A DNA stretch of 64,000 nucleotides. It comes from Macrosoma leucophasiata (Eukaryota; Arthropoda; Insecta; Lepidoptera; Hedylidae). Positions 11,246 to 24,900 of this stretch are shown piece by piece. Location: contig JAWQUS010000025.1 in the NCBI GenBank assembly GCA_036365455.1, positions 20,372,001 to 20,436,000 of the forward strand, given 5' to 3'. Position numbers and translations under genes: made by a program. The notes below the pieces were generated by a model. It did not search any database, had not been told where the DNA came from, and saw only the letters and a program-made list of their open reading frames with translations. How positions within the stretch are numbered: position 1 is the stretch's first letter; each line of letters starts with the position of its first letter.

Positions 11246-12173
11246 TCCTACTACTATTATAAAGGCGAAAGTTTGTAAGTATGGATGTATGGATGTTTGT
11301 TACTCTTTCACGTAAAATCTACTGAATGGATTTGAATGAAACTTTACCACAACATAGCTTATACATCAGAATAACACATAGGCTATAGCTTATACATCAG
11401 AATAACACATAGGCTACAATTTTTGAGGTTTTTAATGTGAGGTCGTAGAAAAAACACATTTTTTGCGCTTACATTGCAAACGCTGACTGAATCCTACAAG
11501 ATAGATCAAAACAATTTACTACAGTATTGTACAACTTAAAAAGGTCTACAAAAAAGTCCGTGATGGTATATGTTTATCTCTTAGGAATAACCCACAATAA
11601 CCATTTTTTATCCTTTACTTTGTACGAGAAATAATGTCTTATTTACGAAGCGATTTTAAGCAATACAGTATTAATCCTTATCCAATTAAGTATCTTAAAT
11701 ACATTGTGCATTTAATAAAGATCAATATGGCTTTTTACAGCATGTAATATAAATAAATATTTTCGAAGATATCACAGATTTAAAATGCAGAGTCATAGCA
11801 ATTTCGGCGATAAATACTGGCAGCGGCGCCAGGCGAACGGGGCGTGGGGGGAGCGGGGTAGGTGCGGTGGGGAAGAAGTGGCTCATCGCTGAGTGCGCGA
11901 CCCGAACGCGGGCAGACGCGTGAGGGCAAATGTCGTTGACGGTTGTGTCCGTTTTGCGAATTTTCAAGGCACTAGCGATTTGATAAAAACGTATGGTCGC
12001 CTACTTTAAGTAATATAGGCCTAAGGTTAGTTATTGCCAGGTTTCTTTTTGGTTAGGAGTTACACGTACAAATTAGGGCTCTGCAGTGCTTAGTTACCGT
12101 ATTTCTTACTTATTACTAGACTAGACGGGACGAACCTGAAGTCCACGCGAACGAAGTCGCGGGCAAAAGCTAG
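11246..12173 (+). mobile_element. Non-autonomous Helitron, 928 bp
   Basis: It starts TCCTACTACTATTATAAAGG directly after an A and ends CAAAAGCTAG directly before a T, as expected for A^T insertion. A small hairpin (CGCGA...TCGCG, 12147-12162) lies about 10 bp before the CTAG end. There is no Rep/helicase frame. The interior has a 29-bp tandem duplication near 11355-11415. Confidence 0.9.
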
Positions 12174-12479
12174 TATTTCATAAATTGCACGTCGAGCTTA
12201 TGAAAGTGACAATCGGCTAATTTCAGTAGTTTCAAGGAGAGCGTTGTCTCTACTCTATACTGTCTACGTAATCGTCCGGTATTGGTCAAAATTTGATCAG
12301 ATTGGTCGACAAACGGCAGACAAGTAATGTGTAAATTTAAATCCACCCGATGGGCAAGTGATACGTTTCCGTTGTTTCGTAATAATCAAACATGGTAAAA
12401 CCTATTTACCTCTCTAATATCTCTTTGCACTCGTGAGTTTTTGCGGGAACGCGGGAAAGGGCCGTGTCGCAGCGTGATA

Positions 12480-12870
12480 TTATTTTCAAAACTTATGTAA
12501 AGTCATGTTTGTTATGTGTAAAAATGGTGGGATTTTTATCATAAATTATTCGATAACGTGCATGGGCTTAGGAAAGTGATATTATGCAATGATGTGATTT
12601 TTCGTGTTGCCTCCAAAATTAAGTATATAAAAACTCCTAGTACCTATCTAAAGTCCCCATCACTTTGCTAGAGACTCATGTTATTATATAAATTATATTC
12701 CATGTGGAATCATCCAATCATCGTCATCTCCGGTTTGCCGCGGCCGGTGGCCCGTATTGCTTTTTGCTCTATGATATGTATATTCATTAAATGAAATGAA
12801 GAATATGAAAACTACTGAAGATTGGTTGTTAAGGACTTGAATCCGTAGCCGTAAAACAATTTTTTTAAAA
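12480..12870 (+). repeat. Dispersed repeat family R4, copy upstream of RpL10A
   Basis: Shared with 62320-62610 in the same orientation. Landmarks are GATTTTTATCATAAA, AAAACTCCTAGTA, AAAGTCCCCAT, CATCCAATCATCGTCA and a shared end with GAAGATTGG. This copy also has CCGGTGGCCCGT at 12744-12755. Confidence 0.7.
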
Positions 12871-12929
12871 TCCATTCGTGACACTTTACTGACGTTTATG
12901 CAAAATATGACATTTGTCATTAAAAAGTT

Positions 12930-12938
12930 CTTTCTTTC
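12930..12938 (+). promoter_or_regulatory. Candidate 5'TOP transcription start of RpL10A
   Basis: The tract CTTTCTTTC lies 43 bp before the first exon's end. Ribosomal protein mRNAs in insects start at a C inside such a pyrimidine tract. This is inferred from position and sequence only. Confidence 0.5.
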
Positions 12939-12980
12939 AATTTGTGACGTTGAGTGAGGCAGGCGGTTGCTGTAACCAAA

Positions 12981-15900
12981 ATGTAAGTAATCCTGTAAAA
13001 TCCATTGAGTCGTTACATTAAAATGGTATTTATTATTATGAATGTGAACTAATAAACATTAAATATAAGCTATGTATTGATATTTCCACCGAATTCAATT
13101 TCTGCATTCATAACCTAACTTTAAATTTGTGTGATGTGTGGTGTTTTTCAGGTCGAAGGTATCGCGTGATACGCTTTACGAGTGCGTTAATGCCGTCCTC
13201 CAGGCGTCAAAAGACAAGAAGAGGAACTTCTTGGAAACGGTGGAACTGCAGATTGGTTTGAAGAACTATGATCCTCAAAAGGACAAGCGTTTCTCGGGCA
13301 CCGTCAAGTATGTTTACCTGCAATGAGCATTTTTGTGGATTTCAGTATACTTTACGACAATCCTTAATTCCGTGGACGGGGTTTGAATCAGGTTAATTCA
13401 TGCATTGTAATAGTAATAAACTTGCCACCTATTGAGATTGAATTGATTATCAGAATAGTCCACAAAAATGCCTCTGGTCAGGGAGTCGGAGTAATCTGAC
13501 GGGACTCTACCCAGGGTCTTTAAATACCGGGTAGGCGAGCTTTGGCTTGCCGACTTAATTTAACGCTCAAGAGGGATGTTGTGGTAAGATTTACATTTAT
13601 TATATCACATGTTTTTATTGTGCCATTCATTTTATATTGATTAGTAGTAAGACTAGTAGTTGCTGGGTTGTTGATGGTCAAGGCATTTCTTTGTGCGTTG
13701 CTTAAAGATTGTCCTGGGTAATTTAGAATCTATTCCTGTTGCTATCCAAACATTTTATTCAATTTGTCCTTGTTACATCCAAAATCTGCGTCTGTTATGT
13801 ACTGGAATATTATATTTATTTTTGTGCCTTCTGACTGTAGATGATCATATTTTATATGTATCTATTGAGATAGTGAAAAAGCTAATCAAACTCATATACT
13901 TTTGAAGTCATGCCTTAGTATGTATAGTCCTGTAATAATTATCACAGAAACAAAATAACTTAAGTCTCTGTGATGGCAACACATCTGCAATAAGAACACA
14001 TATACCATGTTTTTTAGACAAGTAGGTATGATCTTACCATCAATTGGAATGATATACTTGTTTGCCACTATCATTACAGAAAAAAATGTCTGAACCATAC
14101 AAGAGTTCAGATTTTTAAATTTATATGATGATTTTCAAAATTGCATGTATTATCTGACATTGATGAATTATTTTCACTGACTGTTCACAACAGATCATAA
14201 CACTGTTTATAAATAAAACAGACATGACATAACAAATTTATTACAGGCTAAAGTACATCCCTCGTCCCAAGATGCAGGTGTGTGTGCTGGGCGACCAGCA
14301 GCATTGTGATGAAGCGAAGACCCTGACCGTGCCATGCATGGATGCTGAGGCATTGAAAAAGCTGAACAAGAATAAGAAGCTAGTCAAGAAACTAGCTAAG
14401 AAGTAAGTTATTTCAAATGATTGCCTCGTTATATTGACAAGAGTGTACAAGTCAGAATGTTTTGTACACCACAAAGCCATTCTTAAAATATATGTTAAAT
14501 TTTTACTTGTGATAAGCTTCATCATTGATAGAATCCTATGTAGATAAGATGTACAGATATGTTTACTTTTAGCATTTAGAAATGTTTACTTACTTACTCA
14601 GTTGTTGTTTAATGTGTATACTATGTTGGTATAAAAGCATTATTTATGTTAAAATTGGTTTAAAAATACAATATTAACACAAATATGTACTGTGCAGAAT
14701 GGTTATATTTTCTGCCTAAACATTAAATGATCCTTCTATTTACTTAGATCCATAATCTAAGTACAGATCAGGAGACATTGGAATGAGATGGAGGAGGCTA
14801 TCACCCTTCAGGGGCATACTGTTGAGCAGCAACAATGAGAATTAAACAAATTAAATACAATATCTTTTACAGTATGGAAACAAAGCTATAAATAAATAAA
14901 TTACTATGATATGAATTTCAATGCATAAGTATAAATTTATCTGTTTATTCAGTCACGTTTATCAGCATGAAATTAATAAACACTATGTCAAAATTTTCAG
15001 ATATGATGCTTTCCTGGCATCGGAATCCCTCATCAAACAGATCCCTCGTCTGCTGGGTCCTGGCTTGAACAAAGCTGGCAAGTTCCCCGGTCTCCTCTCA
15101 CACCAGCAGGCCTACTCTTGATTCCAATTTCGTGAAATCGCTTTTGGATTATCCAATAATTACGACATTTCCTACTCTTGAATACGATACTAGCGCCACA
15201 TTGTTTTAATATTGAGTGATTCTTGAGTGAACTAATTGGGATTGTGTAAATCCGTTGTCTGGACAAAAATGCTACTCTTGACGCGATTTTGACAGCTCAA
15301 TATTGTTTGATTATTGTGTTTGATATTGGATTACTATTGCCTTCCACCCAATAAAGAAAGTGTATCTTTTTTGGGATTGTTTTACGAGAGTTTTATACAA
15401 AAATCATTAAAATGGCCCGATTAGCTCTTATGTATGGTGAATTGAGAGAAGCACATAAACGAGAGCTAAGGGAACGCCGTAATGAACGTCGATTGATGCG
15501 TTATATGGATAGAGCATTTGCTGTGAGTGAAGACGAGTTTATGGCTCATTATAGAGTTTCAAGAGAAATATTTGACGGTCTGAAGATTTGAAAACCATAA
15601 TCCCACAACCGAGACGAAAAAGTGATATATCTCTCAAACACAAGGTAAGCTCATGATTATAGCAGTGCACAAACTTATAAGTTTTCCGTGGTTCCACTGT
15701 TCCCAGTGTCTGTCTAGTCTTGTGCATTGAGGCCTTACACGACGGGCTTCGCCGGGTACACTTTAAAAATTAAAGGCCGCCAAGAGTCACTGCACCTTAC
15801 CCTGATAAATGTTTCAAACTAAATTTTATGTGCTAATAAAATGTATATAAACAATGAAACATTTTAAACAATTACCCTATGTGTTGTTACAGATTTTAGT

Positions 15901-18900
15901 AACTTTGTCTTTTTATGCCACTGGGAGTTACCAAAGGCTTGTGGGAAGGGCATATGGTACAGTCATGTCCCAACAATCAGTCTCACGAGCAATAAGAGAG
16001 ATAACAGAGGCATTAAATAACCCTGTTATATGTAATAAATGGATTAAGTTTCCTTGGACAATCCAAGAGAGGAATGCAATTAAAAGAAGGTATTTTTTAT
16101 TATTTATTTTTAAAACTAGTAAAGTAAGAAACAAAAATATTTGTTTTCTTGGTTCCACATAACACACACATATTATATTTATGGAGAAAAAAAAGTACTT
16201 AGTGATAAAAATTTACAATCAATAATAATCTATGTACCTAAGTAATCTAAGTTTCCAAATAAAGTGCATGCTAAATAGTAACAACATTATTTTTTTCAGA
16301 TTCTTTGATAAATTTGGTATCCCGGGTGTTTTAGGCTGTATTGATATATAAGACCTAAAGAGAATGAAGAAAGATTCTATAATAGAAAGCATTTTCATTC
16401 CAGAAATGTTTTAATTGTAAGTTTTTCCTATTGTTCAGGTTTAAGTTCATTTATTAACAAAAGTCACTTTTCTTATGTATTTTCTTGTTTTCAGATTTGT
16501 GATGCTGATCTTAACATATTGTCTGTGGACTCCTCCTTCGGTGGAGCTTCACATGACAGTTTTATATGGAATCAGCATCCTGTTAAAAATCATATGATAG
16601 CCTTAAACAATAATGGAGAGGATGTCTATTTACTTGGTAAGAAATTTCACTGAATAAATTGCAGGTATAAGCCATAACAAATACATTTGTATGAGTAAAT
16701 CATGTTTTTATATTATTTTTAGGTGACTCTGGTTATGCACAGAGAGAATATTTGATGACACCTATTGTAGATGCCCCTGTAGGCTCACCGGACGAGTACT
16801 ACACCAAAGTGCACTGCTCTGCACGAAATACTGTAGAGTAAATATCTATCTCTAAGTCATTTAGGTACAAGGAACTAAAACATATTTTTAACTGGTGACA
16901 AGTACCGGCTGCTTATATCTTCAGAGAATACAAACAGAGGTAACATATAAAGTAATAAAGGTGAAACAAATAAAGGTCATAAAATTACAAATCTGTAACA
17001 ATGAGACCAAAATTGAGAAAATAATTTGTGACTTTATGATAATAATAAAACTATGTTTAAAAAATAAAATGTTTATATTTGTTATTAAAATATTTACACT
17101 TTAATGAGATCTTTCATTTTAACAATATCTATGACAACAAAGTACTTCCTATAACAGAAAAAAAAAATATCTTATTTTTATGAAATAAATTGCTAGCTGC
17201 AAGACATGAGAAAAAAATTAAATTACATTTTGGACTTATTCTTAATTGGTTAGTAATAGCTATAAAGAAATTCACATAATTAAACTCGAGACTCAAAAAT
17301 TTATTTAATCACTTGGAAATAATAGAATTGGCTTGTGATACGTTGATCAATATGTCAATTTAAAAAAATATAAAATAAATAATGATTAAAAAAATAATAG
17401 GTATCAACAGAATGTTCCATACACTCTTTTACAAACGGCAAGCTAAGACTCAATAAAAGGATATGGGGCATTCTTTGTCATTCACTGGCAGAGTTCCAAA
17501 GCCCACATTACTGAGAAAAAACCTGCCAAAACAAAACTCAGAAGGGTCTTTTCAAAATATGTTCACTTACAATTATATTCACAATATGATAATTATAACT
17601 ATGATTTACAATATCTAGTACAATGCACATTCATTTCACACAATTATTGTTTAAAGTCTTGTGGAGCTAGATCAGCATTCGTCCAGGCACCTCTATCCTT
17701 TATTTAGATAGTAAACGAGTCTATGCATTTTTACATAGTGTGTGTTTAAAACACGACTTGAATTTAATATCTATAAGTTCAAGAATGTTGGACGGAATTT
17801 TGTTATAAAACTGTATACAACATGTTAAGAAACATTATGTGTTTTCGATATGTGAAAACTTGGAAAAGCCAATATTTATTTTTATTTCTGGTATTATAAG
17901 TATGTATGTCATTAATTTTCAAAAATAGGTACATGTTTTCCCTATCAATCAGAATCAGAAACTCATTTAGGGTGACAGGCACCTCTTATGACAGGTCAAA
18001 AACAAAATAAATTAAAGTGATTAACAATTGATATACAAGTCAAACAAGATAAAAATATATATGTATAATATTAACATAATTAATAATATTAACATTACTA
18101 CAACAGGCATTATGATAACTCCTTTGAAACAAGTTGCATCATAGGTAAAGTTGCACATTAACATTTCACAATATTTTAAGATAATAGCACCGTAGATTCT
18201 AAATTTTAACAGTTAACGAAAAAATAAATTATTATTATAGGTATACTATAATAATAATTTATTTTTTGCCTCGGTAGCCTAGTGGTAGCAGGCCACTACT
18301 ACTACGCTGAGGTCCTGGGTTCGATTCCCGGGTAGGGGGTTATCAGAGATAATGGTGAAAAAGCCCTTATCTCTGGTTCTATTGGGATTTTTCCATTTTC
18401 TGGAAATTTCCCAGTACCTCAGTTTGGTAATGTGCCCGGAGATGTCAACAGGCTCGCCACCTGTTACATGGGCCAAAACGTAACCGGCGAATCGTGGGTG
18501 TTTGCATGTATGCTTGAATGCATGCATTTACCTCTGCCTACCCCTTCGGGGATTACAGGCGTGAAGTTACGTTATTATAGGTATATTGTTTTCATTTAGG
18601 TACACAAGTAAGTGTTACATTATTTGCCAAGAAAATCACAAACTCACATTAACTTAAATAATTTTGCAGATGTCTAGGGGCTGGAGTTATCACTTGAAAC
18701 AAACATAAACTGTAAGATATAAGTTTGCTAATACAGGAAATTTAAGAGATATGTATGGGCAGTTATAATTTAGCATAAACCAGTGAGCTTATAAATAACT
18801 TATAATATCATTGGCATAAAAAAACAAGCTATATTCATGTAGAAAAATAATGATCATTTATTTATGGTAAAGCTTCAGTGGAGCAGCTGCAGCCTAGGCA

Positions 18901-21900
18901 TTTAAACCTATCTTTTGTAGATATCTATAGACACCAATACTGAGCTACCAGCAGCAAATACATCTGTCACCAAATGGTAGTGTTCAGCACTATTGTGCTC
19001 TGGTTAGGTGGTAATTTATGACTCCCTAATAACTATCACAGAGGCAAACCAGGATGGCCTCATGGGGTGGCCACATCTTTTTGTCTAGATGTCTAAAGGC
19101 TTCAGTATTCACTTACCGTCAATGTAAAATGTGAACACATTTGTTAAATCATTGATGTGGCCGGTTTATCTGCTCTAATGCTGCGGCAATGCGGTTCATT
19201 GCTGTAGCTATATCTTGTAAAGCTGCAGTAGCTCCCTGCAGTCCGTTGGCGACATTGACGAACGCCTCCGCCGTTTTGAGTTCGGCGTCGACACGGTTTC
19301 TTTCAATTTCAGCAAGCCGGTCCATCGCAGCATCTACATTCCGAGCCGGCCTGTTGCGTCGTCGGCGATTGCTAGCTCCGCTCCACTCGCTGCTTGCCTG
19401 CAATTGGGCGGCTGGAGGTGTGGACTGAGTTGGACCAGCTGCAAATTTTAATATAAAAGAAAAATCAAGTCAATTTTTATTACAACAACAGAAAATGTGA
19501 AGAGAAGTAAATAAGTATAAAAACTAACATGAAGTTGGTGCTTCCAGGTGCTCAATTAGTATGACAGGAGAATTAACATCAAGAACTGGTTCTGGTTCCT
19601 CTATGATCCGGGATCCTGTTTCCTCCACTGCACCAACCCTATCAATATTTAAATTCTGAAAAAAAACGGGAATAATTTATAATTATATATAATAAATTCA
19701 ATAAATAAATTCATATTTGTAAAATAATTACCGGATTTGGGAATGGATTTATTGCTAAACCCGAATCCCCTGAGGCAAACTCTAGTCCACCCATTATTGC
19801 CACCAGTCTTTTATCAAGAGGTGACAAATGGGGCAATCCGTGGTCCACACCTCCACCCGTGCGCTTAGCAGAAGCATTTAACAATGCACTCTGTTTTTTC
19901 AGAGCACATTTCTTCTCTGCCCAGTACTAAAAATCATGCAATAAGTATACATGCTGTTACATTAGTAAGCAAACATGCCTTTATATTAAGACAAACATCA
20001 ATAATTTTGCTCCAATAGAAAAAAGTTCTCTAATAATGAAGTAAGAAGGTACAATTCCTTTTTCATTTTCAGCTCAGAAACTGCATGCCTGTATTCCCCA
20101 GTGGGGTAAGCAGAGAAATACATCCATGCAAATACATACAATAAAATTCACAGGTAGCAAGCCTATTGACATTAATTGGGAAAATTAAGTAGGTCCATGG
20201 ACGAAACTGGAATATTTTATACCCAGGGATCGAACCCGGGGACGTAGGCATATCGGTGGTGATATTAATAGTTATTATGTAACTTTCAATAAGCATGTAA
20301 GGTGTTTATAGTCAAAGCTCACAGATTCATATCAATACAGCAGTGTTGAACATAAAATACTTTATTATGAAATAATTAATCATCACTCACCTTAGCCCAT
20401 CCTTGTGCCGTCTTATTGGCACCACCTAGAGCATTGATAGATGATGCCAATGTCTCCCATTTTCTGCGACTTTCTATTTTTGCATGAGCCGTCCGCAGCA
20501 AGCCCTTCGCAATTCCTGGATTTTGTTCCAGGAATTCCACCAAGTGCTCAACTTGGCTGTAGCTGGGACGACTGCCAGCCATATTAACTTAATCAATCTT
20601 TGACTAAGTATTACTTATAATATAAAAAAACACAACTTGGAAAAGTTGGAAACTTTTGAGATTCGATGTAATTTGAAACTATAATAGATTCGCGGCACTA
20701 TTATGACACATACTTGTCATTGTGAAGTATGACTTTGACATTTACCCACTTTTTTTTTTCATTTTTTGTAGTTAAGGACAACACATACAATTGAAAACGT
20801 GAAATAATTTGTTAGTATATTAAATATTTGCCTATATTTCGTTAAAAAGTGAAAGCAATACTTTTGAAATTATGAAATGACTATCAAATTAGGTTAATAT
20901 TGATGTTTAAACCCTAAAAGATTCACTTTGTTCGTAATACCGATTTATCGTTTAATGAACGTCATAAACTCCAACACTAGTACGAAGTGTAGCGTCCTTG
21001 TAACGACGCAATTATTGGCCAATGTCAAATCCAATTCCAATGTTACGGAGATTATTTTCAAGAGTACCAAATCACGTGACTTCTATTATTGGATTGGGAT
21101 CGGATTGGAATCGGATTCGTATTGTCATTGATTTGAAGAGTAGACCTGCAGGAGTCCATGACTCAGAAAATTGATGAAGTCAAAGCTACTATCAAATTTC
21201 AAATGAAGAAAGTAAGTATTTTCTTCCCGATTTATATTGTAATTTATCTGTTTTGTTCATACTATTCATTATCTATGTTGTTTAAACCATAGATGTATAA
21301 TACTAAAGATTGGCAATTGAGTAGTCAGGACGAGACCAAATTTGGATTACGTCAGTGTGCGTGACATGTGTTTGTGTGTGAGCAAAATAGTGCTGCAAAA
21401 TTTCAGATTTTAATATCGATGATCGATGCAATCTATCTTCTGATTTTACACATATCAACCAGGGAATATTTTAATATAAATTAAACTACAAACAAAATTA
21501 TTTTTATTTTCCTCCAACCATAATTAATTTACTATAGAAATGCCGTAGACTTTGAAGAAATGGTGTGTTGCCTAGATCAGACACATTTTCTTTGGAGGTG
21601 CTGGGCACTAGCGATATATCTCTGTAGACTTAAGACAATACTTTCCGTTTTGGTGTCATTGTTACCTGCCAACAAAAGTATCTATCATTTTGTATCTAAT
21701 AACAACTGCAATGAATATGCATCACAATAGTGTATTGCAATAAATACATAGAAACTACAACAAAAAATAAACTGTTAGTACACGTTAGAAGACATGTCAT
21801 GCACAACCATAGGCCACTCCGGACCTTTCCCTTCTGTCAAAGTACAAGCCCAAATAGTCCTATGCGTAAATAATAGTTGCAGCCGGACTGCTCATTAGAC

Positions 21901-24900
21901 TAAATGTAGTTGTGCGACTGAACTGACGTCCTAAAAATGCCCATTTGCTCTGTATTTTTGCTTTAAAAGAAATCTGACACAAAGTTTCCAAAAAGGTAGC
22001 GTTACCTTTCATATGTAAATAATTTTTAATATCTATTAAATTGATTCTTTAAAACGAAATAATGCGATAATATCGGCAGTCTTATTTCGGACTGATTCAA
22101 ACAACACAAACGGGCGGACTGATAAGTATACCTTATACAATACGCGGATCGCGAGCGACTTATGAGTTTGTTTCCGAGAAGCCGCTGTCGCCGAGATGTT
22201 TAAATGTGTGTGTGGAATTGTGTGTATGTATTTTATTAAAGTCGATGTGTGAGTTTCGTAGTAATAGACGATTTTTATTGTGCGTGTATGTGTCACACAA
22301 ATTCCCCCCCGGCAAAAAATTACAGATTGTTTTGCATCGGTAATTGACACGCTATGCTACTACCCTCTAGTCGGCCGGTGGCCCGTGTTGATCTATGTGC
22401 ACAACCTTGCGCATAAGTATCAAAATAAATAATAATATACTCTCTTTATTGTACACAATAGATAACAATTACGAAAAAACAATTAGGACATAATAATATT
22501 GTACAACAGGCGGCCTTATCGCTAACAGCGATTTATTCCAGGCAACCTTACATGTAAAGAAACAAATTCAGGAAGTAGTATGGGTGTACAACATAAACAA
22601 AAATCTAATAATAATAAAAGGGGACAGAGCAGCGGCGAGCTGTTGGTGAGTAGCGACACCACCCCCTACCATCATCTCGAGTTCCTCCGAGAGAACTGGG
22701 CTCCGCCTCGTCCGCCACACAGAGGTACGGCCGGACAGAGCAGAGCATCATGTCTCTTACCTCGGGCTTGCCTTCATTGGCCGGTCTGAGTGGGGCGCTA
22801 GAGGTATGGCATTAGCAGAAATTTGGATAATAAGCTGCTGTCTAAATTTCTGCAAGAGCCATGCACTCTGGTGTAGAAGTGTCTAAAGGCATAAAAGCGG
22901 GAAAGCCCGCTCCGAACTTGAGATTACTAGCTCGTGATTGTGAAACCGGAGCCACACCTCTCAACACCCCCAGCCTCTCTCAACAGTGTTGCCCCCCGTC
23001 GACCATGCAAGGATTTCGTTCTGATACAACACTTTTATACATAAACGGATAGACAAAATTAACAGGTTTTATAATATGAATGCTTTGAATGCATAAGAAT
23101 TAACTATAAAATAATAACAAATACGTGAAGAACTTCTATTTTATAACCTCACCTTTGTATGGATTTTACCTTATCGATAATTTGTATATGTCAATCAAGG
23201 ATATTTTATATAATAAACCTCTTTAGTGTTCATCACTAAAGAGGTTAATTATATAAAATATCCTCCTACCCTATTTAATGCATTCATTAAAAGTTTAGAG
23301 TTTCGTAGCCAAACTGTGCTGTTATAAATATTATAAAAATAATTTAATAACATTAAAAAATTTGCTAACAATGATAAAAATAATAGACTATATTATAATG
23401 CAGCAAGCACTTCGAACAAAAAGGTCTTTGAATAAAAATATCCACGTTATTTCTTTATTATTTACTATCTGTCTCTTTAACTCCTTCTTTGCTGCCTTTT
23501 TCTTCTTAGTATGTTTTTAGGTTTTCGCGAGCCGCATTCTTTGAAATAAAACTAGTTTTCGGATTTATCTCGCGTATATTCTTCTTGTTGATCTTTCCTT
23601 GAAAACTGTTATCAGATTTATTTATCATCATAAGAAGTTTTCTATTATCCTTGCTCACCTATCAGGTCACTTACTGTTTAATTATTATTAGATACTTATT
23701 TTTACTATGTCTCTCAGCACGGGATCCAATTTGAACCCCGGACCTTTGTCAGGCTTGCGCGGGGACATGGGGGGTCCAACACGTAGAGGCCCTTTCGAGA
23801 ATTTTGATCTACTTTGTAATGGGTTATATTCGGCGGGACCTCTCTCTGACTGCATCAATAGTTAATACGACACAGACAGACCCCGCAGATCGTATGGGAC
23901 TATTGTAATGATAAGTGATTCGCCAAACTTTGGACTATGTGGGTGAACTGGGGGGACTAGCTGGCTGGGCCTATGGTGTGAGATCCAGCTCCTGCCTATA
24001 TTCAACATCTCACATTTAATTCGAGAGCCAAACATTAATTCGTACTTACATGTGAAATGAATGAATAAGTGGGTTTTCATTCTTAAATGAGTTACATTCG
24101 GGTACTGCACATGTAACTAACATTGTTTATGTACAATAAACACCAGTAAACCTTACATTTAATAAAAATAAAAGGAAATTGTTGTGTTCACGACTAACGC
24201 CAAGCTGTCTCAGGCCGAGAACGTGTCTGTAAATGGTCCTGCCTATCTATCTCGCTCTCACACATGCGTATAATATATTCTTTTTCTTTGTATTGCCAAT
24301 CTATCTAACGAAGTTGATAATACATGTATGGTTTAAAAACATCCTTTGACATGTGTAAAAAAAAAATTCTAATCAATTATTTTTCGTAATTTTGTTTCCT
24401 GTTGTGTAAAATGTTGGTACATTTTCATTTTTACATTATATCATGTAAAATGTTATTACATTTTCAGTTTTACATTATATCATGTAAAATTTATGTACAT
24501 TTTCATTTTTACATATATCATCTATGTATGCATGAATTAGTATATGTATACTACTGCCTCAATGGCCTAGTGGTAGCAGGCCACTTCTACTACGCTGAGG
24601 TTCTGGGTTCAATTCACAGGTAGGGGGTTATCAGAGATACTGCTGTAATTCCATAATCTCTGGTTCTATTGGGCTTTTTCTTTTTTTGGAAATTTCTCAG
24701 TACTTACCTCGAAGTTTGATTATGTGCCTGGAGATGTTAACAGGCTCACCACCTATTACATGGGCCAAAACGTAACCGGCGAATTGTGGGCAGAGGCAGC
24801 TCTGCCTTGAGAGAGCTGGTGCAGTGCACTCCCACGAAAATTATACATTTACATAATAATAATATTAAATTATAATGATTAATTAAGTATATAGAAATTA

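Larger units (their letters stand above)
15107..21148 (+). mobile_element. Harbinger (PIF) DNA transposon, 6.04 kb, inserted in an RpL10A exon
   Basis: The termini are imperfect inverted repeats: CAGGCCTACTCTT on the left and, reversed, CAGGTCTACTCTT on the right. A CAG target duplication (15104-15106 and 21149-21151) flanks them. The rebuilt empty site reads CACACCAGGAGTCC, matching the ACACCWGG core I recall for zebrafish Harbinger3 targets. TACTCTTGA motifs recur in the left subterminal region (15112, 15174, 15273), like transposase-binding repeats. Inside are a degraded DDE transposase gene (plus) and a convergent, apparently intact Myb-like accessory gene (minus), the two-gene layout typical of Harbinger. 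At least two SINE-like copies are nested within it. Confidence 0.92.

Noticed and set aside
13308..14246. Intronic snoRNAs in RpL10A
   Set aside because: I looked for paired box C/D or H/ACA motifs in introns 2, 3 and the last intron and found none convincing.
22036..22350. 104-codon minus-strand frame in the RpL10A intron
   Set aside because: No family signature; Thr/His-rich part comes from GTGT-type simple sequence.
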